Source of the DNA: Macrobrachium rosenbergii | Taxonomy: Eukaryota > Arthropoda > Malacostraca > Decapoda > Palaemonidae | Direction of reading: 5' to 3' | NCBI RefSeq assembly: GCF_040412425.1 | Contig: NC_089783.1 | Coordinates: 44,775,625-44,839,624, forward strand | DNA: 64,000 bases | Shown here: positions 35,860 to 47,220 of the stretch, in pieces | How the letters are laid out: every line of letters starts with the position of its first letter | How positions within the stretch are numbered: the stretch's first letter is position 1 | The notes under the pieces: generated by a model | Seen by the model: the letters and a program-made list of their open reading frames with translations, nothing else | Databases searched by the model: none | Told to the model about the DNA's origin: nothing | Position numbers and translations under genes: made by a program

Positions 35860-36360
35860 TGGACATCTTATAAAAAAAACTCTTCAAAACAGAAAGCACT
35901 ATATTCCAACTGCAACTTCTACTGTTTCAAGCTCAGCAAAGCCCTTGATTAAAAGTAGTTTTTTCCTTATTGACTTCTCTTTGATTGAATGGTTTCATGA
36001 AATTTTCTTCAAGGGGAAATGCTTCATCACTAATGAAGACAAATGGTAATGGCTTATTAGATAAAGTGGGGATAGGTATCTTGGGGAAGATGCAAGTTTT
36101 GTTTCTCTCCAAATTTACCTTTCTTTATTACGCCCCTATCCAGTGTTCTCCTGTTTGTTTCTTTTGCATTAACAGTTGCCAAAAGAACTGAACTGTGATA
36201 CCCTTATAATTGCAATAATATGAACCTGAATGACTCAGAGGGATGATAACTGCATGTTTACTGTCAGCTGAACCAAAGCATTTTTGGAACTGCCATGTTT
36301 TGAAAATAATTTATTATATTCTGCCACTCGGATAGCCTCACAATCTAGAAACTAGGAAAA
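35860..36360 (-). pseudogene. PIF/Harbinger transposase DDE-domain remnant
   Basis: Minus-strand segments in order, across frame changes: FKTWQFQKCFGSADSKHAV (where G-A-I-D-G-K-H is expected), SHSGSYYCNYKGI, and LPFVFISDEAFPLEENFMKP. The D-E-A-F-P-L block is the hallmark of the second catalytic region in PIF/Harbinger transposases. Stops interrupt it and the I-D-G-K motif is altered, so it is dead. A MITE with Harbinger-type ends lies 620 bp away. Confidence 0.6.
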
Positions 36361-36981
36361 ATAATGAAGCTAATAATATGCTATCTGACACAAGGGTAAG
36401 GAGACATTTCTACCAGCTGCTTATATTACTGGTCAGCAAAGGCAGTGACTCAGTTTAATACTGTGTAAAGTTAAAAGGATTATTTTTTTTAATCAGCTGA
36501 ATATACAGTACAGTATCATATAAATTGACTCCTGTAGATGAAACTGACATTCTTAAAGATATCCTCTGAACAAGATGATGATAATATTCTTTAGAGTTAA
36601 GGATTTTACTGAAAAAGAGAGACAGGCAGTGGCACTGAGGCCAAGAGGCTCAAGCTTATCAACTGAGATTGCCTCAGCTAAGTCTTAAGGGCTCTGCCTC
36701 TAACTTGATACTTATTTATTTATTCAGGCCAGGCATCTATGTGAGTTAGCAGTCAATTTTTTGGAGACTTCTTCCACTCAAATCACATTGTACAACAAGA
36801 TTAAACTTTAGTGTCTGGCCTTAACCATATAACTGTCTTAACAAGTCTTATGAATGGTACAACCTTTGTCAGTTTACACGGACAAATTTTATTTTTACTT
36901 CAACATGTCTTAGACTGATCCAAGCTACATTTATCCAAGATATCACTTATGTAGAGATGACAAAGAGAGACATGCATATTA

Positions 36982-37279
36982 AGCCTTGTCCACACTAGCG
37001 GGCACTGCCTGACAGGCAAACACTGTTTCCATAACCCGTTCAACTATAGCTTTCCTTTCAATCTTTAAAAAAAACACACTGCTACTGCTACTCCATACAA
37101 CGCTATTTTTTTACTTTTCCACGGGATGGGCATGGAGAGACTGCCCTCTTTCCTTGCCTACTCAATAAGCTTTACTGACCAGAACGATGTGATTGTCTGG
37201 TAATGCTGCTTCAGAAGCAAGAGGAAATATAAAGAACTGGAAGTGCCCGACAGGCATGCCCGCTAGTGTGGACAGGGCT
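36982..37279. mobile_element. PIF/Harbinger MITE with TTA target duplication
   Basis: Terminal inverted repeats: left AGCCTTGTCCACACTAGCGG; right, read as complement, AGCCCTGTCCACACTAGCGG. TTA lies immediately outside both ends (36,979-36,981 and 37,280-37,282). The length is 298 bp with no coding content. The 3-bp TTA duplication is diagnostic of PIF/Harbinger transposition. Confidence 0.8.
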
Positions 37280-37282
37280 TTA

Positions 37283-38050
37283 CATACATGGGAGAAAACT
37301 GGGTCAAGAGCACACACTGAAAATGTGATGTCAACCCTTTCTGTAGCAAACATTCCATCCAGAAGTGAGTAAATGCCACTGCCAACCTTGGGAGAGGGAA
37401 GAAATTCTTATGAGAATCTTTGAGAATGTTTTTGAGACTTCTTCCTATGAGAGGAAGAAGGGGCAGAAGAGGACGAGGAGGGAGGGGGAGACAAGTTTGA
37501 CAACTAGGGGAAGGAAGACTACTTCAGTGTAGATTTCAGCACATTGTTGATCCTTTCACACAGTCTGTTGCATCTCATGTAAAACAGAATTACAAATAGC
37601 TGCTTGGTGTTCCCACCTCCATCATTTCAGAAGAAACCAAGTGCATAAACCCATTTCTCAACAGTCATTTTCCCTTTGGTCTCCAATCTTTTATGTACAA
37701 CTGCACCTGTATATCATGTCTCTCGTAGTACAGTTACCTTCTTGCCTTCATAACATTCACTAACTGATAAATTACAGTGCCTCTTCCCCCACATAGCATG
37801 TTGGTTGGATGCCCACTGAGATGATCTTGTACGAGGACCTACCCACTTTCTGATAGCTGAGTATTCCCTACCCCCCACCTGTCCATGCCCAGTGAGCCCT
37901 TGACATTCTGAACACTCCACTTGGGAACACACCAGCAAGTCCATAGGGTAGTTATCAGAGCTTGACTCAAATGGAAAACCCAAGGTCAGCCTGGCAAGGG
38001 AGATGTGGTTCTGTTGCCTTGCAACCAACATCTTTGCTACCTTCTCTGTG
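37283..38050. other. Intronic or intergenic sequence, probably old retroelement at its right
   Basis: A 166-codon minus-strand frame (37,714-38,214) opposes the Gypsy remnant and is not recognised as a protein. Nothing else noted. Confidence 0.35.
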
Positions 38051-38059
38051 CTGAGGACA

Positions 38060-38680
38060 CAATTATGGCAGACCTCCCAAAGGCCAGCGAGTTGCGGGAG
38101 GCCTCTAAGACTTTGTAACACACTGCCCGTACCATCTATGAAGCCAGAGATGCCCATGACTAGGACCAAGACAACGAAACTCTGGCCACTGCTGTGGAGA
38201 TGTACCACCACCACTCACCTGTCATCTGCATATACCATCCCAGTTTTGATAAAGCAGCCAAGAACTGTCCCCCCAGATGCAGATGGAAAAAATATAAGTA
38301 GGGCTGCTGTCCAAGGAAGATGTGGTGTCTGCCATGACCCCAATAAATGCATGCTTCATCAGATTCTACATCACTGATTGCCCCTCCAGGTTGAGGTTCC
38401 TGGTGAACATGGACATCTTTACATCAATACTATCCCTATCAAAAGAGGACCACTGTCAACCACCAGACACCAAGCTGTGCCCAGTGGCAGCCAATGGCAG
38501 TCTCATCCATCATATGGATACCGAACCCTCACCTTTCACGTAATGGGAAGTACTGGTGAGACTTCAATGTCTGTGACATTCAGATACCCCTATTCAGCTT
38601 CTCAAAAAATTATTATTACTGGATCTTTGTAGAGAACTGGTACTGAGAATTTCACTGTAGTTCTATCCTATGCCTTACCC
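38060..38680 (+). pseudogene. Ty3/Gypsy gag C-terminus and protease fragment
   Basis: Plus-strand pieces in several frames: a Cys/His stretch CIYHPSFDKAAKNCPPRC near 38,228-38,280 as in the gag end of many arthropod Gypsy elements, then LRFLVNMD at the place of the protease active-site segment. AANGS followed by YGYRTLTFH comes next. The catalytic triplet is not preserved (an N-M-D where D-[ST]-G is expected). Stops and frameshifts make it non-functional. LTRs were not found. Confidence 0.5.
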
Positions 38681-38699
38681 ATAACACTGAGAATCAAAT

Positions 38700-39545
38700 T
38701 CTTTTTAATACTGTACAGTTAATTGTATTAATAAAATATCGTAGGAGGTAAAATGCATGTCAGAAAGAATTATTAATGATTTCCATCAAAGAGATTTATA
38801 TCACTAAATGAATAAAACTGTTGATGAATCTGCATTAATGGAAACCAGAAGGCCAATGGTTTTTTCACTATTACCATAACAAGAATATTTAATTTTTAAT
38901 CCCTGCTCTTTGCTTTAAAAAAATTAAGGGTATTGCCCTAGAGTGGTATGGCAGTTTTATTAATTGTAGACATATATAATATATTCTGACAATCCAGGCA
39001 AATCACCTTTGTGAGCTATTTGATGATTATGTTTTTTAAAGGTTTTGCCATATCCAGGTTAAGGAAAGGATTTCAGACAAAGTTCCCGTAAAGTCAGCAG
39101 CTCTTTCAGAAATATATTCCTCCTTCAAGATATTAATTTTCATATGTACCTATGTGATTTTGTAATTTATGAATTTTATATTTAATTCTTGATGTCCTCA
39201 CTACAATGGTATAGTATGAGAGAACACAGTATGTATACATATTTTTATGATGAAGTCGTTTTGCACTAAGTTTTGATTGTGCCGTTATCCCTTAAGAAGA
39301 GCAAATTTTTCTTGCATTGCATAAAATTTTAAGAAATTTTAGCAGAATTTTGTGGAGCTTAGCAATTGTTAATAGCTCAGCAAATACTGTATGATATTGA
39401 ACTGTCATTGTTTGAAACTATGATCAGGAGCTTCCTCTTGGAAAAATTAGCATGATGTTAAAAAAAAACCTCTTACAAAATTTGCAAATACTGTTGTTGA
39501 CTGAACACCGTAACTAATGCATTGTCCATCCTTTTTCATGGTTTT
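38700..39545. other. AT-rich sequence, nothing recognised
   Basis: No open frame or repeat family recognised. It ends in the pyrimidine tract of the acceptor at 39,549. Confidence 0.45.
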
Positions 39546-39549
39546 ACAG

Positions 39550-39727
39550 CTTCAGAGGACTTGGTATATGCCATCAGCAACCAAGGAGCTGCTTGTGTAT
39601 ATGATCTGCCTGGTGAAACCAAGTGGTTGGAAATCTCTGAAAGTGAACATAAAACCCGTACTATGACTGTTCATTATTATCAGTGAACAACATCAGCAAC
39701 AGGGCCATGCTTTTTAATCGCATCATT
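39550..39727 (+). CDS. Candidate terminal or decayed exon of the secreted-protein gene
   Basis: Acceptor GGTTTTACAG and a possible donor ATT|GTAAGT bound 178 nt. Joined to exon 5 in phase 0 it adds 38 residues (LQRTWYMPSATKELL...) and stops at 39,664-39,666. Read in phase 1 it resembles exon 2: SNQGAACVYDLPGETKWLEI against CNDTGQVYIQYKPPATGWFK. That frame also meets a stop, after a shift. All three frames stop inside, so it is either the last exon or a decaying duplicate of exon 2. Confidence 0.3.
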
Positions 39728-39739
39728 GTAAGTTTCATA

Positions 39740-40665
39740 TTTTATCTTTATTGAAAATATGTTTTTGCAAGATGCTGTTTTTATAATAGGCAATATTAAT
39801 AGTGTAATTTGTGCCTAGTTTCATTGGCCTTGTAATTGTTGTAATTACTGTACGTCTAGTTTCGGTGGCCTTTCTAATAATGATCTTTTAGAAGATCAGT
39901 CTTTAATTGACCACTGTTTTAAATAAAAGCTCCGTAAGAAAATAGAAGGGCTGCCATCATGTCCAGAGTCCTTCCAGTACTTTAAAAGACAAGTTTAATA
40001 GGCCTTGTTGATATGTAAAACTGAAGAAGGAATAGGTGTAGCATAAAAGGCTCAGTGACTGAATAGTAGACCTACAATAAAACAGTTTAGTGAAGAAGAA
40101 ATTATAGAAGCCAGTGTGAGTGGCTTTCTCTGAAGGAATAAAGTTTTATCTGCTTGAAATAAAACCCTGGATTCTCAAAGAAGCATGAAGGTTATACTTG
40201 TTTGTGCATATGTGCTACAGATGCATATTGATTGATTCAAAAGAATAAAAGTGTCATACAGTATTGTGATGCTGCCTACAGTGTACCTTGCATAGCACAT
40301 CAAGTGGTGCCAAAGGTTCTCTGCAATGCCCTTTGATCTAGCAGAGTTACGCTGTATTTTGCCCTTTACTCTAATTTTGATACCGTTAGTTTCTTCCAGC
40401 CTTGTGTTTAACCAGGAAATTTTTGCCCTCTAGTTCAGATCAGATTCCCCCTCACCCATTCCACTTAAAAACAAATTGAGAGTGAAAAGTCTGTCGTAGT
40501 GATAAACAATGTGAATTCTTTTTTTTTAAATATTACATTAAAGATAAAAGCTGGATCAGTAATGATTGTAGAATTGTTTACTGGGAGGAACAGGAAACTT
40601 ATAATTGGAAAAGGGATAGGTCTGATTTGACAGAGAATCATTATATAAAATTAAGAACTGTGGCC
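39740..40665. other. AT-rich sequence, nothing recognised
   Basis: No exon or repeat family recognised on either strand. Confidence 0.4.
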
Positions 40666-40670
40666 CTGAG

Positions 40671-40997
40671 AGTTTATGCCCCCCCCCGTGAATAGCTAAA
40701 ATCCGTGAATACTTAAAACCCCTCTAAAAACACTTAGAACTGCCTATTTTGATAGTTTAAACACAAGAAAAACCCTCTAAAAATGTTTATACCTGAGTAT
40801 TTTAATAGTTTATTACAAAAAGTGCATTTAGTCATGAAAATGATATGAAAATACAGTAATTAGTGAATACTCCTCAGTGAAAAATACCGCGAATGGGCGA
40901 ATTTTCCGCGAATAATGGGTAGATATGTTCCACAGAGAAATCCACGAACACGTGAGTCCGCGAATCGTGAGAACGTGAGTACGGGGGGTTTACTGTA
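40671..40997. mobile_element. Inverted-repeat dispersed element (GTGAATA/CGCGAAT family)
   Basis: The right end TACGGGGGGTTTACTGTA and the left end near AGTTTATGCCCCCCCCCGTG are inverted counterparts, the left one degenerate. The interior repeats 'cgtgaat' and 'cgcgaat' words on both sides. Non-coding. I recall this repeat as common in decapods. Confidence 0.45.
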
Positions 40998-40999
40998 AA

Positions 41000-42580
41000 A
41001 GAAACACTGTCTAGTACAACTCGAAAACATTAATGGTGGGCTACTCTCAAATCTGCACCTTTTGGTGTGGACTTAGTAGTGCCTTCTTCACTGAAACAAG
41101 ATGGCTCTATCACTCACTATCTTGGAACTAAATTACTAGTTTAGGTTTTTGGCTCCATAGACTCAAGAATCTTTAATTCACCATTATTGGTGTAGACAAA
41201 AATGATATTTTCATTATGTTTTTGTTAGGAATTTTTTGTAAGTTAGCCAGAAGGGGTTCTTTTTGCACTTTTTGGAAAACTGGTAATATTCCATTATGTA
41301 CTGTAAGTGTGGGTGGGGTAGACTAGCCCAGCTGATTACAACCCAGTTTCTGTAACTTCTGTTATTTTAAATTTGAAAATGTTTCTGTTATTTTAAATTT
41401 GAAAAAGTTTCTTGACAAAAGACCTGAATACCTATGCTGAAAGTAATCATTTGGTGTGTAGTTTCAGTCTGTCTTTTGCAGGCTCCTGTGTACTCTTGAT
41501 GCTACTTTCAGATTTCCAGTGTCATACAAGCCCCAGATTCTGTTTGTTTGGACTTTAGTGCTGCTTTTGACTGTTAATCCTGAGGTTCTTATTTTCAAAC
41601 TTGGATGAAAATTGGTGGGCCATTTCTTAATAATGTTATTGAATTTTTAACCAAGTGATTGCAAAGAGTGGTTGTTGGTGGACTCTGTAGTGACTAGAAA
41701 TGTAATCTTTTTGGGATGAATTTTACCTATGTATATCTTTGTGGCAGCAGGTGCAGTCAGTATTCAAAATAAAGGTGATCACTACTTTGCAGACCCAGAT
41801 GACCGTCTAGTTCACCTGTTTTCCACCAGGTGTATCTCAGATGTTTTTGTTCATGTCAGAATTCTTCTTGCTATCGTTCAGTATGGTGGTTGTGGAGTTG
41901 CTAGTTTTGCTGTTGGCACATTTTTCACAATGTTGTGACCTTTTTGTTTTGTTTGACAGTACAAACAAAATGTCACATTTTTCAGGAATGATTTCTGCGT
42001 TAACAGATAGTGTAGCTAAAATGAAATTATAAATAATTATATTCCTAACCCTGCAGTTAAATCCTTGAAACTTGTTGAGCTGACAGATGTGTTTCTCACT
42101 TCATAGATTTTTGTGGCTGTATTTTACTTGTTATTTATCTTACATATTTGACATTGTTTTCTTTTGCTATTTTTGTTTCATAGTTTATTCTTGACTTGTC
42201 AGTGTCCTTATCTGTACCTGTTGTGGGCCTTTAGCTTGTAGCATTCTGATTTTTCAACTAGTGTTCCACTTTGGCTTGAAATGTATCAGTAATAATAATA
42301 AGCTGGTGAGACTATTGCAAGTACTGTATTGACAAGGAGCAAAGTTCAAGTGCTCAACATGCTCTCAAGAAGCAGTATCAAACACAGTAAATTAATTTCA
42401 AGTGTTTGAAAGTCTTATTTAGCAACATGTTAGGTGTAAGAGTTGGTTAGAAATGTTGGGGCTTGTCAGTACTTGATAAGTGACCCCCTAGAAACTCCAG
42501 ATGCTTTTGGCATCTAGGTGACATCTTTCACATCCATGATTCAATTGTTGGGCTTATGACTTCCTGTCATTCTGTCTGAT
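41000..42580. other. Non-coding stretch
   Basis: A 28-bp direct duplication (TTCTGTTATTTTAAATTTGA..., twice) lies at about 41,352-41,408. No conserved coding content was seen in the short frames near 41,729-42,032. Confidence 0.4.
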
Positions 42581-42589
42581 TCATTCGGA

Positions 42590-43130
42590 GATCAACAGTG
42601 TAAGAGCATTCTGCTTCTAAGGACCCTAAAGGCTACCAAGTGTCCGAAGGCCTTTTGCATTACCACTTAGGACTTCACCTCCAAACTAGTGCCAACAACT
42701 TGTTTTTGGTTCCGACTCAGTCAAGAAGTGGTGTCTAGAACCTCCATTTCTTTTGACTCTGTATAATCTAGCGGATGTACACCACAGCCGACATGGTGGA
42801 CAATACATTCTAGGCGAGATTTCTTGAAGTCAAGGGCATTGGCCTGCCCCTTGCATCCAAGAACAACTTTTTCGGACAGGTACTAAGGACAGGAATGTGG
42901 TCACAACAGACCACATGAGCCTCCTTTTACCTTTGGGACATTGCCCATAGATCCTCAGACTCTTTTTCCTTGGGTTCTGTGGTGGCTGTTTGTAAATCAC
43001 CCAGCTCTTTACAAGGCTTGACCAATCTTCTGATATTGGAGCTGAACAAAGCACAAGTCAGGGAAAGGAAGCAGCATTCACAACATTCTTCCTCATTCTC
43101 TTCCGCCTCCTTCAAGTTCATCTATCTCCT
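42590..43130 (+). pseudogene. Second DIRS-like tyrosine recombinase fragment
   Basis: Parallels the 3' end of the recombinase in intron 4: GIGLPLASKNNFF, then VLRTGMWSQQTT, FYLWDIAHRS and SLGSVVAV correspond in order to SLAFQKNL, VLKAGVWSQQTT, FYLQYVAHKS and LGPVVAA. Frames shift and a stop follows QQTT. The H-x-x-R position reads FLEVKGI, again without the histidine. A separate, older insertion. Confidence 0.6.
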
Positions 43131-43134
43131 CCTC

Positions 43135-43850
43135 CTAGTCTTCGACCTCTCCCTCCTCCCACAGGAGGAAGAAATGTTAATCCAAAAAGACCTCTTGCAA
43201 TTAGTCACATCAGGCTTTGAGCAAGCACTATCCTAAGTCTCTGGGAGCAATCGCTCTCAGACACCCTTGGGTGAATGCTTAGCTTTTTGCTGGGTCAGCA
43301 TGGGCCTCACTGAGTATAAACAGTACCCCATCACTCACGTAGACACAAGGGCTGACCTTGGCTCTTCCTTTAGTGTTTCCCAGGAAACATTCTTGGTAAA
43401 GCTAACACGGCCTGCTTGCTCTGCATGTACCTAATCTCTGGAATGTATGCTTGTAAGTAACCAGGGTAGTTCTTCTTCCTGTGTCTCTATGGATACATAT
43501 GGGTTGAGCCCACCCATCCTTCTTGCCTTGTCCATTCTAGGTCTACGGACCATGTACATGCCAACAGTGGGTTTACTTGTGGTAGATCCCCTTAGATGAT
43601 CTGTTCACCCCTGACCATGCCACCTCTCACTTAGCTTATTTGTCACCACATGCTCAAGGGGTGCGCATGTATGATAGGGCAAATGCCCATTCCACTGTAC
43701 CCTCTATTAGCTTGGCTGCCACAAGCATAGGGAAGTGTACAGGGTGTCAGCCCTGATTTTGAATGTTCGTAGGGTGGGTCTTCTATGGCGCTTGGTGTTT
43801 CTCTGGGTATCTGTAGTGCTGACCAAACACCACACTCCCAGGAACAGACT
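43135..43850 (+). other. Probable 3' non-coding part of the DIRS-like fragment
   Basis: Follows the recombinase remnant directly and has the same composition. No terminal repeat identified, so the boundary is unknown. Confidence 0.3.
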
Positions 43851-43854
43851 TCAG

Positions 43855-44037
43855 GTTCTTTGTAGCATCTCTTCAGCCCCTAGCTGCAACCCCTTTCTTG
43901 CCTTTTACTATAACTCCGTTTATCATATTCTCTCCCAGCTGACTTTCTGCCCTCTCCTAACAATTGTTTTATCATTATTTTCAGTACTGAATGACCTCAT
44001 AGGTCCCAGCTCTTGGCCTTTGGTCTAAATTTTATAT

Positions 44038-44040
<3 letters not shown>
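43855..44040 (+). repeat. SINE-like dispersed repeat, family A, copy 3 (3' part)
   Basis: Matches the 3' two thirds of copy 1: CCTAGCTGCAACCCCTTTC, then CTGAATGACCTCATAGGTCC and GGCCTTTGGTCTAAATT. It runs straight into a 90-bp (CT)n tract, as expected if the repeat's tail seeded the microsatellite. Confidence 0.65.

Positions 44041-44042
<2 letters not shown>

Positions 44043-44132
<90 letters not shown>
44043..44132. repeat. (CT)n microsatellite
   Basis: About 45 uninterrupted CT units, followed directly by CGGGACAG. Confidence 0.95.
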
Positions 44133-44134
<2 letters not shown>

Positions 44135-44149
44135 GACAGGACCTAGCTT

Positions 44150-44870
44150 ATGCGTCATACAATTTGAGGGAACTGGATGCCTCCTCTACTCCAAAACCTC
44201 AGCAGTCCAACTGGAAAAGCATTTCTGGGAGATGTAAGTTTACCCTCAGGTGCGCTTCTGAAGAAAGACCGTCTGTTGGGCTGCTATGGTTTCAGCTTGC
44301 TTGTGGTGCTTTGGGTCAAGTGAGCTCCTTGATCTCTAGGTCAGAGAGCTCCCTGCTGTCTAGCAGATCAAGCAAGTTCCTTCCCCTCCTGGAGAGACTA
44401 ATCCCTTAGTGTGGACTCATCAGCCTGTGGGTTGGTGAAAAACCTTCCCTGGGGAGACTTTGCCGAGAGGGAATGTCGTTCTCAGCTTCCAATTCAGACC
44501 ATGGAGTCTTTTGCCATGGCTTTCCTCCAGGCTGCCTCATGGCTTGACCCTTGCTGAACACAATGGCAGACTTTGCTCTGACATGCATGTAATCCCAAGA
44601 TGAGAAGATGAAGCTCAGCAGATTGTTGGCGTTGGAAGGAAAGGTTTTGACTTTCCTGTCATACCAGAGTGCCAGCTTTGGGCAAAGATTGTGTTGAGAA
44701 GGCAGGATTTGGTTTCACCACTCTTCTCATGACAAGTTTCCTATGAAAGTAGTCTTTCTCTGAGGAACAGTTTGATATTGGGCTCACCATTACTCTTTCT
44801 CAAGAGTAACAGGGAAGCAATGGTAAAGAGACGATTGGAGTCCCAGGACTCTTGATATACTGTACAGTGT
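44150..44870 (+). pseudogene. Probable DIRS-like gag fragment
   Basis: Broken plus-strand frames give MAFLQAASWLD-like, LLALEGKVLTFL-like and GQRLC/ANFVLRRQD-like helical segments. Their order recalls DIRS gag proteins of crustaceans as I remember them. The match is from memory and several stops interrupt it. Its first bases after the (CT)n tract also look like an acceptor (GGGACAG|GACC), so an exon reading cannot be excluded. Confidence 0.3.
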
Positions 44871-45179
44871 CTTTCAAACCCACTGGGGGGGTTAACATTT
44901 ATTTGGTTTGATTTATGTTCAGCCTGTCACAACAAGCACTGGGGCACTTCCAGCCATTCAGTGCTTAAGGTTGAAAAGAGGGAGTTGAAGTGAGTGAACA
45001 GCAAGATAGAGAGATCCTGTCAGTAGGAAAACCTGGGGTAGCTTAGCCTTCGGTGACTGGGGCTAGGAAGTTTTTTTTTTTTTTTTTGCCTTCTAGTACA
45101 ATATCTACCCCTCACCTGAGGAACCAGATTATTATTTTTATTAATTATTATTATTGTTATTAAAATGCATTAGTGACAG

Positions 45180-45470
45180 AGGTTCCTGCAAGTGTTGGTG
45201 GTGTTTGAGAATGAAGGAAAGTATCTCAACTGGGATACTTATGGGGAATGGACTGCAGAATCCTTGGAACTACACCCTCAAGTTGTTTATCAACAACTGG
45301 GCTCACGCTTGGATGAAGACGGTGTTGATCCTGGATATCTGAACATTTTGACTGAGATTGCTACTGCTATTCCAAGTACCCAGGATGCTGATGATCACAT
45401 TGACAGTGAGAAAGATTACAAGGACGATGCCATTCCTATCATGCCCAGCTGTGTATTGGGAAGGCAGTGA
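45180..45470 (+). CDS. Unassigned open exon-like segment ending in a stop
   Basis: After an acceptor-like TTAGTGACAG an open frame of 96 codons runs to TGA at 45,468-45,470. It is acidic, with protein-like composition: VVFENEGKYLNWDTYGEW, LDEDGVDPGYLNILTEIATA, and an Asp/Lys-rich tail ending CVLGRQ. No start codon opens it convincingly. It could be a last exon of the upstream secreted-protein gene, of another gene, or a retrogene piece. The helix YQQLGSRLDEDGVD...LTEIATA is loosely like the end of MAM33/C1QBP proteins, but too weakly to name it. Confidence 0.3.
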   Translation, partial: RFLQVLVVFENEGKYLNWDTYGEWTAESLELHPQVVYQQLGSRLDEDGVDPGYLNILTEIATAIPSTQDADDHIDSEKDYKDDAIPIMPSCVLGRQ

Positions 45471-45474
45471 TGCA

Positions 45475-47070
45475 CAGCACAGCAAATCTTCTACTTTGAG
45501 TAACAGAGGTAAGCATATTGGTAAGCTACTTGTCCTGATCATAATTTAAAATATGTGATATGTATTTAGAATGGAGGAAAGAAAAGATAAAGGTTCAGAA
45601 GAGGTGTGAGAGTTATTGGCGATGGGATAGTGAGGTATAATTGTCAGAAAGGGAAACCCAAGCTCTTTCTTGAGGTTGATAATTATTCTGTGCTAATTGC
45701 ACCTCATTCCAAGCTGTATAGAATAAGTAAATAACAGGTTTGTGTACAAGAGATACACCTATATGTTAAACATATCCCCAAGTACTTATTTTCTTAGAAG
45801 TTTCGAGCTAATCTAAACCAGTAAATTTTTTCAGAAGAATTGAAATACAGGTATTACTTCTGTGCAGTGGAAAATTATAATTATTATTCTAAGTAAATAA
45901 CAGTGGAAAATTATAATTATTATTCTAAGTAAATAAATGTAAAAATTAAACCTACAGGAAAGTAGAAATAAATAAATTATGTATTTAACATATAAATTAA
46001 ATACTGCATGTATGCAGATATTGTTTGTTTGTACAAGAAGAAGTTTACTGGTAAAAAATGCCATGTTTGGTCTTCCTGTTACCTAACATGTGGTCAGCAT
46101 TTTTTTATCATTGACCCCAACATAAATGAATGAGAGTACCTTAATCCAAGCTAGGGTAGGGACTTGTCATCTTGTCCTTTCATAATACTATCTTTTTTAG
46201 TGTAGGTATACAGTACTAGTTAAATTTCCTCTCAAGTCGTCTTGGAAACTGTAATTTGTCGAACATCGTTCAATTAAACACTTGCTGGTAAGTTATTTAT
46301 AAACTTAATTTGTTATACCTACTATAATATAAGCCTTTAACAAAATACTGAAGAGATGTTATCCACAATTTCATGTTATGGAATTACCACAGTTTCATGT
46401 TATGGAATTACCATAATTTCATGTTATGAAATTAAAAAAACAGTAACTCTGATAACTTTTTATTTTTTTCTTTGTTTTTCTCATAATTTTTTTAATATTT
46501 TGATACAAGATTCGTGCTTCCCTCTAGCTACAGAATAATATACTTTTAAAATTAATTACACCACTAACAAAAGAGATATTTACAAAAAGGAAATTGCTAC
46601 AGTTATTGAGCTTAAAGCTTTAGTTCAGTGTTGTGAGGCTTGTGCAGTATTTTCAAATACTTTTCTCAGTTTTCATAATAATTTTAAAACACGTTTGGTC
46701 GAAATTAATATATAATGTGAACTCTGACATTTAAAATGACATGACGTGGAGATTTTTTATATAAAAATTTGTAACGAAATAATAAGAAAGGCTAAACGTA
46801 TCTAGGCAAGCTTTGTCACCCATTGGGTAGCTCAAAAAATTTACTCATTACATATAATTAAGTTGGTATACTGTAGTTTATTACATGCCTCAAAAAATTG
46901 TAATCTTAATCATATATAATACAATATTAAGCTGATATACAAAGCTTACCTACTTCTCGCATTAACTTATATTTTCACATCAGAGAGTAATATTGAAAAC
47001 GACGGAAAATGCACAATGACTGACTGAAGCAGAAGATATATTTAAGAGTCGCCACTCTTCAATTTTTGCA
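45475..47070. other. Intergenic region between convergent genes
   Basis: Contains a 36-bp tandem duplication at 45,864-45,935 (CAGTGGAAAATTATAATTAT...) and three copies of a 24-bp unit (TTTCATGTTATGGAATTACC...) at about 46,363-46,434. Both are short local duplications. The 3' UTR of ACTR10 should occupy part of 46,000-47,077 on the minus strand. I do not mark a specific poly(A) site. Confidence 0.5.
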
Positions 47071-47077
47071 TTGATAT

Positions 47078-47220
47078 TTATGCACCCTTTTCTCTTTCTT
47101 CAATTTCATCTTTCATATTGAACATTAGATTGCACCAGTCTGGAAGTAAATCATTTGAAAGATACTGCTCCCGAGGTAATGAACGAAGAGTAACAGCTTC
47201 CGTGCCACCCATTATAGCAG
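47078..47220 (-). CDS. ACTR10: ACTR10 last exon
   Basis: Acceptor TTTATTTCAG. Encodes [15 protein letters not shown]..., then [10 protein letters not shown] (aligned with the PDWCSL segment near the C-terminus of vertebrate ACTR10) and an acidic/basic tail ending EREKGA, TAA at 47,080-47,078. The tail after PDWC is shorter than in vertebrates. Confidence 0.9.

Noticed and set aside
37714..38214. 166-codon minus-strand ORF
   Set aside because: Antisense to the recognisable Gypsy gag/protease remnant; no family features.
45180..45470. Naming this segment C1QBP/MAM33
   Set aside because: The resemblance is limited to one helix and the tail does not match; not enough to name the gene.
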